A stretch of 64,000 bases of DNA. Source: GCA-002713455 sp964428745 (GTDB lineage: Bacteria > Fidelibacterota > Marinisomatia > Marinisomatales > TCS55). Position 1 is the first letter of the stretch. Every line of letters begins with the position of its first letter. This document shows, piece after piece, positions 37,863 to 47,106 of the stretch. The notes below the pieces were generated by a model that made no database searches, was not told the origin of the DNA, and worked only from the letters and a program-made list of their open reading frames with translations. The stretch is from positions 11,671 to 75,670 of the forward strand of contig CAYRYZ010000002.1 in assembly GCA_964428745.1 (NCBI GenBank), written 5' to 3'. Both the position numbers and the translations under genes were made by a program.

Positions 37863-38915
37863 ATGAAATATCAAAATCCAGATATATCAAATATTATTGG
37901 CCAAATGATTATGGTTGGGTTGCATGGATACACAAAAAATGACGTGTCCTCATTCTTTGAATCAATTGAAGGATATCCAATTGGTGGAGTCATATTGTAT
38001 GATGAGGATATCACAACTTCACCTTCATCACTACATAATATTCGATCTCCCAAACAATTAACGAGCTTTACAAATGCACTTCGGAAATACAACAACATTC
38101 CTCTTTTGATTGCAATTGATCAAGAAGGAGGGAAAGTTAATAGATTAAAACCTGACTATGGTTTCCCTGATTCAAAAACTTGGGCAGAGTTAGGAAAAAT
38201 TAATGAACTAATAATCACAAAAGAAAATGCAGAACTGACAGCTCAATCACTTGCGCATTATGGGATTAATTTAAATTTTGCACCTGTCCTAGATCTATCT
38301 ATTAATCCAAATAGTTTTATTGCACAAAAAGATCGGTGCTTATCAAGTGATCCTAAAAAAGTTATAGCCCACTCTCAAGAATTCATAAAAGCACATTTAG
38401 ATAATAATGTGATGACTGTAGCAAAACATTTTCCAGGGCAGGGAAGCGCTATTGGAGATACTCACAATAGTTTTGTAGATGTGTCAAAAACTTGGTCATC
38501 AAATGAATTATTTCCCTATAAAGAGTTAATCAATAATAATTCTTTAAATGCTATCATGATATCGCACTTATTCCATAATGAGCTAGATAACACATATCCT
38601 GCAACACTATCAAAATCAATAATACAAGACCTTCTTAGAAAGAAGATGGGTTTTGAGGGAGTTGTGATTAGTGACGATCCACAGATGAAAGCTATATCAG
38701 ATGAATATAATCTAGAAACCGTATTAGAGTTGATGATAAATGCAGGTATAGATATTTTTTGTTTTGGAAATAATCTTATATATGATCCTAATATCGTAAA
38801 AAAAGTACATTTAATAGTTATGAAACTTCTAGATGAGGATAAAATTTCTATTGATGATTTACAAAAATCATATTTCAGAGTTCTCAATATGAAATCGATA
38901 ATTAATATATCATGA
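37863..38915 (+). CDS. nagZ: Cytoplasmic GH3 beta-N-acetylglucosaminidase (NagZ-type)
   Basis: A 350-residue single-domain GH3 protein without a signal peptide, the usual size for NagZ. The Asp-His dyad (Asp199, His201 in GDTHNS) and nucleophile Asp271 in VVISDDPQM are kept. The KHFPGHG motif reads KHFPGQG, with Gln193 replacing a histidine. NagZ cuts GlcNAc from GlcNAc-anhydroMurNAc or GlcNAc-MurNAc in the cytosol during murein recycling. Its stop overlaps the start of the kinase gene as ATGA, and an AmpG-type importer lies three genes downstream, which supports a recycling role. Confidence 0.82.
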   Translation: MKYQNPDISNIIGQMIMVGLHGYTKNDVSSFFESIEGYPIGGVILYDEDITTSPSSLHNIRSPKQLTSFTNALRKYNNIPLLIAIDQEGGKVNRLKPDYGFPDSKTWAELGKINELIITKENAELTAQSLAHYGINLNFAPVLDLSINPNSFIAQKDRCLSSDPKKVIAHSQEFIKAHLDNNVMTVAKHFPGQGSAIGDTHNSFVDVSKTWSSNELFPYKELINNNSLNAIMISHLFHNELDNTYPATLSKSIIQDLLRKKMGFEGVVISDDPQMKAISDEYNLETVLELMINAGIDIFCFGNNLIYDPNIVKKVHLIVMKLLDEDKISIDDLQKSYFRVLNMKSIINIS

Positions 38916-39937
38916 AAATAATTGGAATAGATGGGGGTGCCACAAAAGTATCTGGCGCTCAAGTCATAAGAATAGATGACCAGACATTTGAGCTAATAAA
39001 GCCTATAAAGGAAATTCAGTATAGGGACCATAAATCCTATGATTCAAATTTTGTACCCTTAACACTTGAAGAACAACTAGCAAACAAACAGTTAACAAGG
39101 CCAGAACAAAACCAATCACAATTATACATTGAATGTATCACAGAGGTTATAGAACAAATAATTGAAGAAGATCCAATTCCAATTGCAATCGCAATGCCTG
39201 GAATTAAAACCGCTAACAAGAGAGGTATAAAAGCAATGGTCAATGGACCACGTATACCTAATCTATGTGATGAGTTAGAAAAACGATTATCATTGAAATA
39301 TAGAATTCAATCAATAGAAAGTGATGCGGATATGTGCGCATGGGGAGAAGAATTTGGAAAAACTGGTGCTTTTAGGAATATTGAGAACGCCTATTATATT
39401 GGTGGCGGAACAGGAACGGCAGATGGATTAAAACTACAGGGAAAACTAATTTCTTTTAATGATGCAGCTAAATGGATCGCTAAAGTTTGGGAATTAGTAA
39501 TAGAAAAGGATACCTCATTTGAATTATTTAGCTCCATGTCTGGGATTAATCGACTAAGGACATCTGGATCTGATAAAGAAATCGGTTTGATGCTAGGCAA
39601 CCTTCTCTTTGAAAGGATTTCCACGATTTTTTCTGGTTGGAATAATCAATTTATAACTGATAGAAACATTGAAAATGTGCATCCTTATCATGGAACATTA
39701 TTAGATCGAATTGTTATTGGACAAAGGTTATCTGACTTTTTACAATCTGACCAAGGAGCAATAATTTTTTCTGAATTGATAGAAACTTTATTCATTAACT
39801 GCATGAATAGTGAAACTGAAATAAAAAACCATTTTATTAATAATGAAGGTTTCGATAAAGATCGTATTGTCTTATCAAATCTTCGTTCAGCACCTATTAT
39901 TGGCCTCGCTGCAAAATCCTGTCTAGTTCCATGTTGA
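38912..39937 (+). CDS. ASKHA-fold sugar kinase, candidate amino-sugar kinase
   Basis: A 341-residue protein with an N-terminal phosphate motif IGIDGGATK and a second glycine motif YIGGGTGTADG. Both are typical of actin/hexokinase-fold sugar kinases (ROK or BadF-like). It starts inside the NagZ stop (ATGA) and overlaps the SpoIID-like gene by 7 bases. By context it should phosphorylate GlcNAc, MurNAc or anhydro-MurNAc freed by NagZ. I see no ROK zinc motif (CxCGxxGC), so it is not a standard ROK member. The substrate is inferred only. Confidence 0.6.
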   Translation: MKIIGIDGGATKVSGAQVIRIDDQTFELIKPIKEIQYRDHKSYDSNFVPLTLEEQLANKQLTRPEQNQSQLYIECITEVIEQIIEEDPIPIAIAMPGIKTANKRGIKAMVNGPRIPNLCDELEKRLSLKYRIQSIESDADMCAWGEEFGKTGAFRNIENAYYIGGGTGTADGLKLQGKLISFNDAAKWIAKVWELVIEKDTSFELFSSMSGINRLRTSGSDKEIGLMLGNLLFERISTIFSGWNNQFITDRNIENVHPYHGTLLDRIVIGQRLSDFLQSDQGAIIFSELIETLFINCMNSETEIKNHFINNEGFDKDRIVLSNLRSAPIIGLAAKSCLVPC

Positions 39938-41184
39938 TTCAAGGCGAAATACCAAAGAAAGAGCCTACAATTCGAGTTGGCATTGTTATGCTTGAAGATG
40001 AGATCAAGGAAACTCATGTTTTACTTTCTGATACAGAATCTTATGAAATGGAAACCGATAAAAAGCATTATCCATCATGTAAAAATCAGAGAAAAATTTC
40101 TATTATACTTAAAGATAATAAACTATTGCTTCCCGATCTTGAGTTAGAAACATCTATAGTTAGCTTTATTCCTCATCTCTCAAATGACGCATCTCATATT
40201 ACATTACCTAATATGTTAGCTGGCCGTGGTTTTCATTGGGAAAAGAAGATTACAGTTAAATATTGGGGTAAAATAGAATTCTCTATTATAGATGGAAAAT
40301 TGATAGTTATAAATGAATTACCATTAGAACAATATTTGAATTGTGTGTCTACATCAGAAATGAGCGGTATGTGTCCATCAGAATTTTTAAAAGCGCAAGC
40401 AATTGTTGCACGATCTTGGTTACTCGCTAATATTGAACAAAAGCACAAAGATCTAGGATTTGATGTTTGTAATGACGACTGCTGTCAAAGATATCAAGGT
40501 ATCAACAATTGTAATTCGGACACTATTTCAATTGTGAACGATACGTACGGAAAAGTTCTTATTTATAAAAATAATATTTGTGATGCACGATATTCAAAAT
40601 CATGTGGAGGGTTAACTGAAAAATATGAAAATGTATGGGGTGGTGACCCTATACCCTACTTGACTTCAATTTCTGATTTAAATAGTAAAGGTGTAGCCTA
40701 TTGTGATCCTGAAATGATTCCAGAAAAATCAGTAAAAAGATATATTGGCAATGTTGATGAAAATGATAAATATTTTAGATGGAATTATGTTGTTAAGCAA
40801 AAAGAACTCATTAATACAATTCAACAAACACTTCAGATTCGAATATCTAAAATTTTGGAATTGAATCCCCTTGACAAAGGTAAATCGGGACGAATAATTA
40901 AACTTGGAGTTGATTATCTAAACACAAAGAATGAGGCTCAAACCTTAAGTATTGATTCTGAATATGAAATTAGAAATATTTTGTCCAAATCATTTTTATT
41001 TAGTTCTGCATTTACGGTATCAAAACTAAATGGAGATTTTTTATTAGAGGGCAAAGGATGGGGTCATGGCGTTGGGCTCTGCCAAACAGGCGCATTGGGA
41101 ATGGCATTTTCAAAAAAGAAAGTATATGATATTCTTGGTCACTATTATCCAAAATCAACAATAAAAACTATTTACAAAGTATGA
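39931..41184 (+). CDS. SpoIID/LytB domain protein without export signal
   Basis: A 417-residue SpoIID/LytB-type protein. The candidate catalytic glutamate is Glu143 in CVSTSEMSG, and the C-terminal GWGHGVGLCQTGA motif is clear. A cysteine cluster (Cys180, 184, 185, 194, 217, 225) surrounds FDVCNDDCCQRYQG; metal-binding Cys/His residues have been described in clostridial SpoIID. SpoIID enzymes are lytic transglycosylases on denuded glycan strands. Here no signal peptide or membrane anchor is visible, although the substrate is normally outside the cytoplasm. The gene lies between the sugar kinase and the AmpG-type importer, with overlaps on both sides. Confidence 0.8.
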   Translation: MLIQGEIPKKEPTIRVGIVMLEDEIKETHVLLSDTESYEMETDKKHYPSCKNQRKISIILKDNKLLLPDLELETSIVSFIPHLSNDASHITLPNMLAGRGFHWEKKITVKYWGKIEFSIIDGKLIVINELPLEQYLNCVSTSEMSGMCPSEFLKAQAIVARSWLLANIEQKHKDLGFDVCNDDCCQRYQGINNCNSDTISIVNDTYGKVLIYKNNICDARYSKSCGGLTEKYENVWGGDPIPYLTSISDLNSKGVAYCDPEMIPEKSVKRYIGNVDENDKYFRWNYVVKQKELINTIQQTLQIRISKILELNPLDKGKSGRIIKLGVDYLNTKNEAQTLSIDSEYEIRNILSKSFLFSSAFTVSKLNGDFLLEGKGWGHGVGLCQTGALGMAFSKKKVYDILGHYYPKSTIKTIYKV

Positions 41185-42464
41185 GTCAAATGAGAAAAGC
41201 CAATCCTTGGACTTGGATACCATCGCTCTATTATGCAGAAGGTCTGCCCTATGCATTTGTGATGATAGTATCTGTTGTAATGTATAAAAAATTAAATTTA
41301 TCAAATTCAGAAATTGCTTTATATACAAGCTGGCTTTATCTGCCATGGGTAATAAAACCATTATGGAGTCCATTTGTTGATATTTTTAAAACTAAACGAT
41401 TTTGGATTATTTTAATGCAACTATTTATAGGAGCTGGGCTAGCAGGTGTTGCATTAACTATTCCAACATCAAATATGTTACGGTACACTCTTGTCTTTTT
41501 CTGGCTTATAGCATTTAGTTCATCTACTCATGATATTGCAGCCGATGGATTCTACATGCTTGGACTTTCATCTCACGATCAAGCATGGTTTGTTGGAATA
41601 CGAAACACTTTCTATCGTTTTGCAATACTTACGGGTCAGGGATTACTAGTTATTTTGGCAGGTCAATTAGAAAATTTGTATAACAATGTTACCCTAGCAT
41701 GGTCAATAATATTTGGGATTTTAGCTATTCTCTTTATTGTATTTGCTTTTTATCATAAGTTTATCTTGCCTCACCCAAGTCAAGATAACAATCAATCGAC
41801 ACTTAACCTTAATGAAGTAATTCCAAATTTTTTAAAAGTATTTATTTCTTACTTTAATAAACCTCAAATTATTATGGCCATTTGTTTTATCTTGATCTAT
41901 CGTTTTGGAGAAGCTCAGTTGGTGAAGATTGCACCTTTATTTATGCTTGATTCAATGGAAATGGGTGGCCTAGGATTATCGACATCAGAATATGGATTTA
42001 TTTATGGTACACTAGGTATGCTCATGTTAACTCTTGGTGGAATTGCTGGAGGTCTGCTAGTTTCAAAAAATGGCTTAAAGTATTGGATCATTTGGATGGC
42101 TCTTGCTATGAAATTGCCAGATATTGTATATGTTTACATGGCATATACCCAGCCAGAAAATTATTATTTAGTTAGTTTTTTTGTTGCTATAGAGCAATTT
42201 GGATATGGATTTGGTTTCACTGCTTATCTGTTATATATGATGATGCTATCTGAAGGTGAACATAAAACAGCTCATTATGCAATATGTACAGGTTTTATGG
42301 CTTTGGGCATGATGATACCAGGAATGTTTAGTGGTTTCCTTCAAGAAAGTATCGGATACAAATATTTTTTTAATTGGGTTATACTTGCTACAATTCCAGG
42401 ACTTATTTTGATAAAATTCCTTAAAATTGATTCTAAATTTGGTATAAAAAGGGATATAATTTGA
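41181..42464 (+). CDS. ampG: AmpG-like MFS transporter, candidate muropeptide permease
   Basis: A 427-residue, 12-helix major facilitator. The opening PSLYYAEGLPYAFV and LPWVIKPLWSPFVD segments match AmpG-type permeases, which import GlcNAc-anhydroMurNAc peptides with protons. It overlaps the SpoIID-like gene as ATGA, and its stop overlaps the TTG of the next gene. With cytosolic NagZ and a kinase upstream, muropeptide or amino-disaccharide import is the simplest reading. Confidence 0.78.
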   Translation: MSQMRKANPWTWIPSLYYAEGLPYAFVMIVSVVMYKKLNLSNSEIALYTSWLYLPWVIKPLWSPFVDIFKTKRFWIILMQLFIGAGLAGVALTIPTSNMLRYTLVFFWLIAFSSSTHDIAADGFYMLGLSSHDQAWFVGIRNTFYRFAILTGQGLLVILAGQLENLYNNVTLAWSIIFGILAILFIVFAFYHKFILPHPSQDNNQSTLNLNEVIPNFLKVFISYFNKPQIIMAICFILIYRFGEAQLVKIAPLFMLDSMEMGGLGLSTSEYGFIYGTLGMLMLTLGGIAGGLLVSKNGLKYWIIWMALAMKLPDIVYVYMAYTQPENYYLVSFFVAIEQFGYGFGFTAYLLYMMMLSEGEHKTAHYAICTGFMALGMMIPGMFSGFLQESIGYKYFFNWVILATIPGLILIKFLKIDSKFGIKRDII

Positions 42465-43740
42465 CACAACATATCAATAGATTTATAGCTCTTGATATAT
42501 TTCGTGGTGCTACAATGGCACTTATGGTTATTGTAAATACACCTGGCACATGGACTTATGTTTATTCACCACTCAGACATGCTCAATGGCATGGATGTAC
42601 TCTTACTGANNNNNNNNNNNNNNNNNNNNNNNNNNNNNNNNNNNNNNNNNNNNNNNNNNNNNNNNNNNNNNNNNNNNNNNNNNNNNNNNNNNNNNNNNNN
42701 NNNNNNNNNCTTATGTTTATTCACCACTCAGACATGCTCAATGGCATGGATGTACTCTTACTGATCTCGTCTTCCCCTTCTTTCTATTTATTATTGGCGT
42801 AGCAATGAGGTTCTCATTTGACAAATATGATATTTGTAAATATGGACCTTTATTTAATAAGATTATATTTAGAACGATCACGATTTTCATTATTGGTTTA
42901 CTATTAAATGCATTCCCATTTATTCGCCAAGACTGGGATTGGTCTTCTTTTAGAATACTAGGTGTTCTTCAACGCATCGCTTTGGCATACTTTTTTGCTA
43001 GTTTTATTGTTTTACGATTTGATGTTAAAGGTATAGTTAATACATCATTTATTCTTCTTGTTGGCTATTGGATCCTATTAATGGCTTATGGATGGTACTC
43101 GGGTCAAGACCCATACGCACTTAAAACTAATCTTATATTGGTTATTGATCAATTTTTATTAGGTAAGAGTCATTTATATGGAGGCACAGGAATACAATTT
43201 GATCCGGAAGGTCTATTAAGCACAATTCCATCTGTCGTTACCGTCCTTATTGGGTTTTTGGTTGGCACTATGATCAAAACAACTAATGATCATGAGGATA
43301 ATGCACAAAGAATGGCAGTACTAGGTTCGTTATTGATTATTATTGGTTGGCTATGGGGTTTTATTTTCCCAATTAACAAGCAACTATGGACAAGCTCATA
43401 TGTATTATATACAGGAGGGATTGCAATTATCTTACTAGCTGGACTGATTTGGTTAGTTGATATAAAAAAAATTAATTGGTGGACCAAACCTTTTGTGATC
43501 TTAGGGTCTAATGCCATTTTCCTTTATGCGCTATCTAGTATATGGGTAAAAATATTATTAAAAATTAGCTTTGAACTTGAAGGAAAAATGATCTCAGGAT
43601 ATTCTTATTTTTATAAAACTATCTTCCAGACCCTAGTAGGAAATATTAATGGATCATTGTTTTTTGCTCTTTTTCACGTAATAATATTTTTACTTATACT
43701 TACATGGATGGACAGAAAAAATATCTATATCAAAATATAG
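42461..43740 (+). CDS. DUF5009/NagX-like membrane acyltransferase, interrupted by an assembly gap
   Basis: A multi-helix membrane protein related to heparan-alpha-glucosaminide N-acetyltransferase and NagX. It begins at a TTG overlapping the AmpG-like stop. The segment RFIALDIFRGATMALMV is family-typical. A 100-N run interrupts it, but the 55 bases before the gap are repeated exactly after it. Collapsing that repeat restores one frame of 374 residues through TDLVFPFFLFIIGVAM, the strongest DUF5009 motif. The gene is therefore probably intact. NagX-type genes accompany GlcNAc utilisation clusters, which fits this operon; the reaction catalysed is not established. Confidence 0.78.
42555..42764. 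repeat. Exact 55-base duplication flanking the first N run
   Basis: Bases 42555-42609 are identical to 42710-42764. The two copies flank the N run exactly and the coding frame becomes continuous if one copy and the Ns are removed. This is an unmerged contig overlap, not a biological repeat. Confidence 0.92.
42610..42709. other. Assembly gap (100 N), probably spurious
   Basis: One hundred Ns, a placeholder length. Because the flanks overlap by 55 bases there is probably no missing sequence here. Confidence 0.95.
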
Positions 43741-43741
43741 T

Positions 43742-44599
43742 TTATATATTAACCTTACTGTCAATTTTCAAAGACATAATTATTGTACCAATAATTATTA
43801 GTGTTCCGATCAAAAATGTTTCGAGATTAATTACTTTTGGGAAAACAATTAATTCTATAATCAACCCTAGCGGAATAACCAGATTGTTCATTACTGCAAG
43901 CGTCCCTGAAGAAACAAGTAATGCTCCACGGTCCCACAAATAGAATCCTAATCCTGAAGCAATTGCACCTAACCAAATAACCAAAGTCCATTGAAATAAG
44001 TTTGTGGGTAATGAAATATTTGAGTTTGATAAGATAAATCCTATGATAGTTATCACTAATGCTCCGAAGTAAAAATAGGCGAAATCACTAATTCCTCTTG
44101 AGGCACTATTAGAATTTTTTATAAAACTTTTATATAATACTTGTCCAGATGCAAAGCATAGATTGGCGCCCTGAATTAGAAATAATCCAACTATATCATT
44201 TGTCCCAAATGATGTAAATCTGATCAACAAAGCTCCTATAATAGATCCAATACTTAGCATCAAAAACAATGACCTAATCCTTTGATCAATAATATCAGAG
44301 ACTATAGTGACATATAGTGGGGTAGTTATCGTAAAAAGTAATATTTTAGGTACAGATATAAAGAGAAATGCATTCAAATATAATAAATACATTATTCCAA
44401 TCTGAATAGCACCAATCAATCCCATTACTAACATATGTTTTCTAGGTATTTTTAAATCAACGATAGGTAAAAAGATGATAAGGGCGATAACAGTTCGAAG
44501 TAAAGAAAGTGTCCAAGGGTTTATATCTGTTGAAAGGTAATGGCCAATAATACTAAAAGAAAATGCCCAAATGAATGTAGTGATTAGTAAATAAACCAT
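43742..44599 (-). CDS. EamA/DMT-family transporter
   Basis: A 285-residue protein with about ten hydrophobic helices in two EamA repeats, typical of drug/metabolite exporters. Its stop is one base from the stop of the convergent DUF5009 gene. It follows the DUF5916 gene by 16 bases on the same strand. Family members export amino acids, nucleobases or other metabolites; no substrate can be named. Confidence 0.8.
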   Translation of the reverse strand: MVYLLITTFIWAFSFSIIGHYLSTDINPWTLSLLRTVIALIIFLPIVDLKIPRKHMLVMGLIGAIQIGIMYLLYLNAFLFISVPKILLFTITTPLYVTIVSDIIDQRIRSLFLMLSIGSIIGALLIRFTSFGTNDIVGLFLIQGANLCFASGQVLYKSFIKNSNSASRGISDFAYFYFGALVITIIGFILSNSNISLPTNLFQWTLVIWLGAIASGLGFYLWDRGALLVSSGTLAVMNNLVIPLGLIIELIVFPKVINLETFLIGTLIIIGTIIMSLKIDSKVNI

Positions 44600-44615
44600 C
44601 AGGATTATAAAAATA

Positions 44616-46802
44616 TTAATTCATGGCATCAAATAAGTAACTATATTTTAATGCAAATGATTTTGTGCTCTTTATGATTGGTATGCCATCATAGTCTTGA
44701 ACTTGATTATAAACCAAATATAATCCTGTAGCAGCAGATTGTTGCCAAATAAAACGCCAGTTCATTGACCATTCATCTGTCTGGTTATTATATTGTAGTA
44801 GAGATTGAATGTATATCTTTGGCGAAAATGCATAAGTTAATCTTGATCGGACTAACTTGGTTTCAAAGCTTCCATCAGGCATCTCTACTTTATTATAATT
44901 TAGACTAAACTCTGAAGTAAATTGATCTTTATAACGTAATCGAACTGTCGGGGTGCCACTAACTCTATCACCACCAAAAAAACCTCCTACAGTAATCCTG
45001 GAATTAAAACTGATTGGTTTTGCTCTATTGGTCATAATCATTATTTGAATTTCTTTATCATTATATTCATTTTTACGAACCGTGTCGCCAGGAGAAATTT
45101 CAAAAGGAGTAAAAACTCCTTCTTTCACTAAATTGACACCTGTGTGGATTTCAAATCCAGATCGGAATTCCCAATGAGAATCAATATGCCATTTGGCTGA
45201 TTCTTGACGGCCATCTAATTTCCAATATCCATCATAATTTACATGAGGGCGCATTTCCAGTAAGCCAAAATTATTTTTTGGCCTAAATCGTGTAAAAATT
45301 CGCCCAGACCATTTTCTATAGTCTTCACGTTTAAGATACCCCATCTCAGGATTAAAATTTGCTCCAACTTCTGCATAGGATAAAGAAGTAGAAATTGATT
45401 TTGTGTCCCGAGCTGCTTCTAAACGATAGGCATATGCATTATCACCTTTTAGTTCTGGAGTATTAGTGAAACCAGCAAAAGCAACAATTTTACTTAGTTC
45501 CCCTATTCCTAATTGTGTGTCCAAGGCATAGGACTGGTTCATATATCCATTATCACCTAAATGATTTAACGCAGTATACATTCCACCAAAATGGGTACGG
45601 TTAGGTAATTCTTTTTTTAATCGTAAAACTGAATATTGGTTTTTATCAGTAACATCCTTTACTTGATCTGACTGCATTGTAAGTATGCCCAATTTCATTC
45701 CTGATAATGTACCCGTTAATCTACCTCCTCCTAAAATTGGAACTGGCGTTCCTCCTGCGCCAACTCCAATTCTTCGACTAAAGAACATATCTATATCCGG
45801 ACCGCCATATCCTCCACCCGATCCAATAGAAAAAAGGCCCGCATTTTCAAGAAAAAAAGACCTTTTTTCCGGAAAGAAAAGGCTAAAACGATCCAAATTG
45901 ATTTGCTGCTCATCAGCCTCAACTTGAGCAAAATCGGTATTATAGGTTAGGTCAAGATTCATTGATGAGCCAACACCCACTTTTGCATCTAGGCCAAAAT
46001 CAGATTTTGAATTATCAGTGGACTCAGTATCTTTAATTTTATTGTTTTGGCCCAGCACATAAGGCATAATTTTTAAATTTCTTGAGCTTGGAACGTTTAT
46101 ATCGTTAATCGTACCTGCTGATACAAGTCGAGTCATTGTAAATTGCCTAGGTATCGGAGCCCAATGAGACTCTTCTTTTTTTCTTGCTATAACACGCTCA
46201 AAATTGATACCCCAAGATTGATCTTTGCCTTCTTTATATCTTAATGTTTTAAAAGGAATAGCAAATTCTGCGCTCCAACCAAATTCACCTTTTAGTGCTT
46301 TTACTTGCCAAACTGCATCCCAATTCACATTATAACCTCCCCCGCTACCTACAGAGAAACGCCGCCCAATACTACCGCCTTCTCCCCCTCCAGTTATTTG
46401 CGCATCGAATTCAATGCCTGCAGGATTGGTGCCAAAGAGATATCCCGTTTGAAAGTCCTTAAATGTATCGATAATAAAAGAAAAACTGTCAGAGTTATTT
46501 AATGAAGCATCGCGGCGAGTATCCGACACAACAATACCATTAGGTTCCTCATCAAATGCGACAACTGAAACATAGAAGTATTGATCAGAATACATAATTC
46601 TTACATTAGTTTTTTCTGATACTGCCAAACCTTCATCAGGTGTTTTTTGGGTAAAATCCGAAATCATAGTTGCATCTATCCAGGCAGGATCATCGATAAC
46701 ATTTCCATCTATAACCGGGTTGGAACTGGCCTTGCTTACATCTATATTTTTCTGAGCAATTACAACTGTTGAGCAAGCTAGTATAATAATTATTTTATTC
46801 AT
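44616..46802 (-). CDS. DUF5916 outer-membrane protein with CBM9-like domain
   Basis: A 728-residue exported protein. After a signal peptide (to about residue 16) an N-terminal carbohydrate-binding family 9-like domain runs to about residue 215 (PVIDGNVIDDPAW, then DSFSFIIDTF). The rest has alternating beta-strand character with FFPEKRSFFLENAG, the DUF5916 mark, and ends in an aromatic-rich strand (SFALKYSYLFDAMN), as in outer-membrane barrels. Function is unknown; the CBM9-like domain suggests sugar binding at the cell surface. The start has an AGGAAAA element upstream. Confidence 0.8.
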   Translation of the reverse strand: MNKIIIILACSTVVIAQKNIDVSKASSNPVIDGNVIDDPAWIDATMISDFTQKTPDEGLAVSEKTNVRIMYSDQYFYVSVVAFDEEPNGIVVSDTRRDASLNNSDSFSFIIDTFKDFQTGYLFGTNPAGIEFDAQITGGGEGGSIGRRFSVGSGGGYNVNWDAVWQVKALKGEFGWSAEFAIPFKTLRYKEGKDQSWGINFERVIARKKEESHWAPIPRQFTMTRLVSAGTINDINVPSSRNLKIMPYVLGQNNKIKDTESTDNSKSDFGLDAKVGVGSSMNLDLTYNTDFAQVEADEQQINLDRFSLFFPEKRSFFLENAGLFSIGSGGGYGGPDIDMFFSRRIGVGAGGTPVPILGGGRLTGTLSGMKLGILTMQSDQVKDVTDKNQYSVLRLKKELPNRTHFGGMYTALNHLGDNGYMNQSYALDTQLGIGELSKIVAFAGFTNTPELKGDNAYAYRLEAARDTKSISTSLSYAEVGANFNPEMGYLKREDYRKWSGRIFTRFRPKNNFGLLEMRPHVNYDGYWKLDGRQESAKWHIDSHWEFRSGFEIHTGVNLVKEGVFTPFEISPGDTVRKNEYNDKEIQIMIMTNRAKPISFNSRITVGGFFGGDRVSGTPTVRLRYKDQFTSEFSLNYNKVEMPDGSFETKLVRSRLTYAFSPKIYIQSLLQYNNQTDEWSMNWRFIWQQSAATGLYLVYNQVQDYDGIPIIKSTKSFALKYSYLFDAMN

Positions 46803-46816
46803 TAGTTTTTTCCTGA

Positions 46817-47095
46817 TTAAAGAATAGAATCAACCATTTTAGCCATTTTAATACACTGAGAAGTCACACCCCCTAAATCATGTGAAGTGAAAACAACTTC
46901 AACTTGACACCAGACGACTTTAAGATCTGGGTGATGGTTCATTTCCTCAGCGATTTTCGCTAAACTATTAACAAATTCTATACCCTTTAAATAAGTATCA
47001 AATGAAAAACTTTTAATAATTTGGTTATCAGAATAAATCCAACCATCCAAAGATACTAAAGCTGAATTAATTTCGTTATTTGATAGCAAACCCAT
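46817..47095 (-). CDS. phhB: 4a-hydroxytetrahydrobiopterin dehydratase (PCD/DCoH)
   Basis: A 92-residue protein with the family core: NHHPDLKV and FTSHDLGGVT, which hold the active-site histidines and Asp. It dehydrates 4a-hydroxy-tetrahydropterin in pterin recycling for aromatic amino-acid hydroxylases, or serves molybdopterin metabolism in some bacteria. It has a strong AGGAGG Shine-Dalgarno. No hydroxylase gene is nearby, so its partner is elsewhere or its role differs. Confidence 0.85.
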   Translation of the reverse strand: MGLLSNNEINSALVSLDGWIYSDNQIIKSFSFDTYLKGIEFVNSLAKIAEEMNHHPDLKVVWCQVEVVFTSHDLGGVTSQCIKMAKMVDSIL

Positions 47096-47106
47096 GACAC
47101 CTCCTA

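Noticed and set aside
38912..39937. Classical ROK-family kinase or repressor
   Set aside because: The zinc-binding CxCGxxGC motif and a DNA-binding domain are missing.
42610..42709. Possible mobile insertion or pseudogene at the DUF5009 gene
   Set aside because: The break is an N run with a 55-base overlap of the flanks; collapsing it restores the frame.
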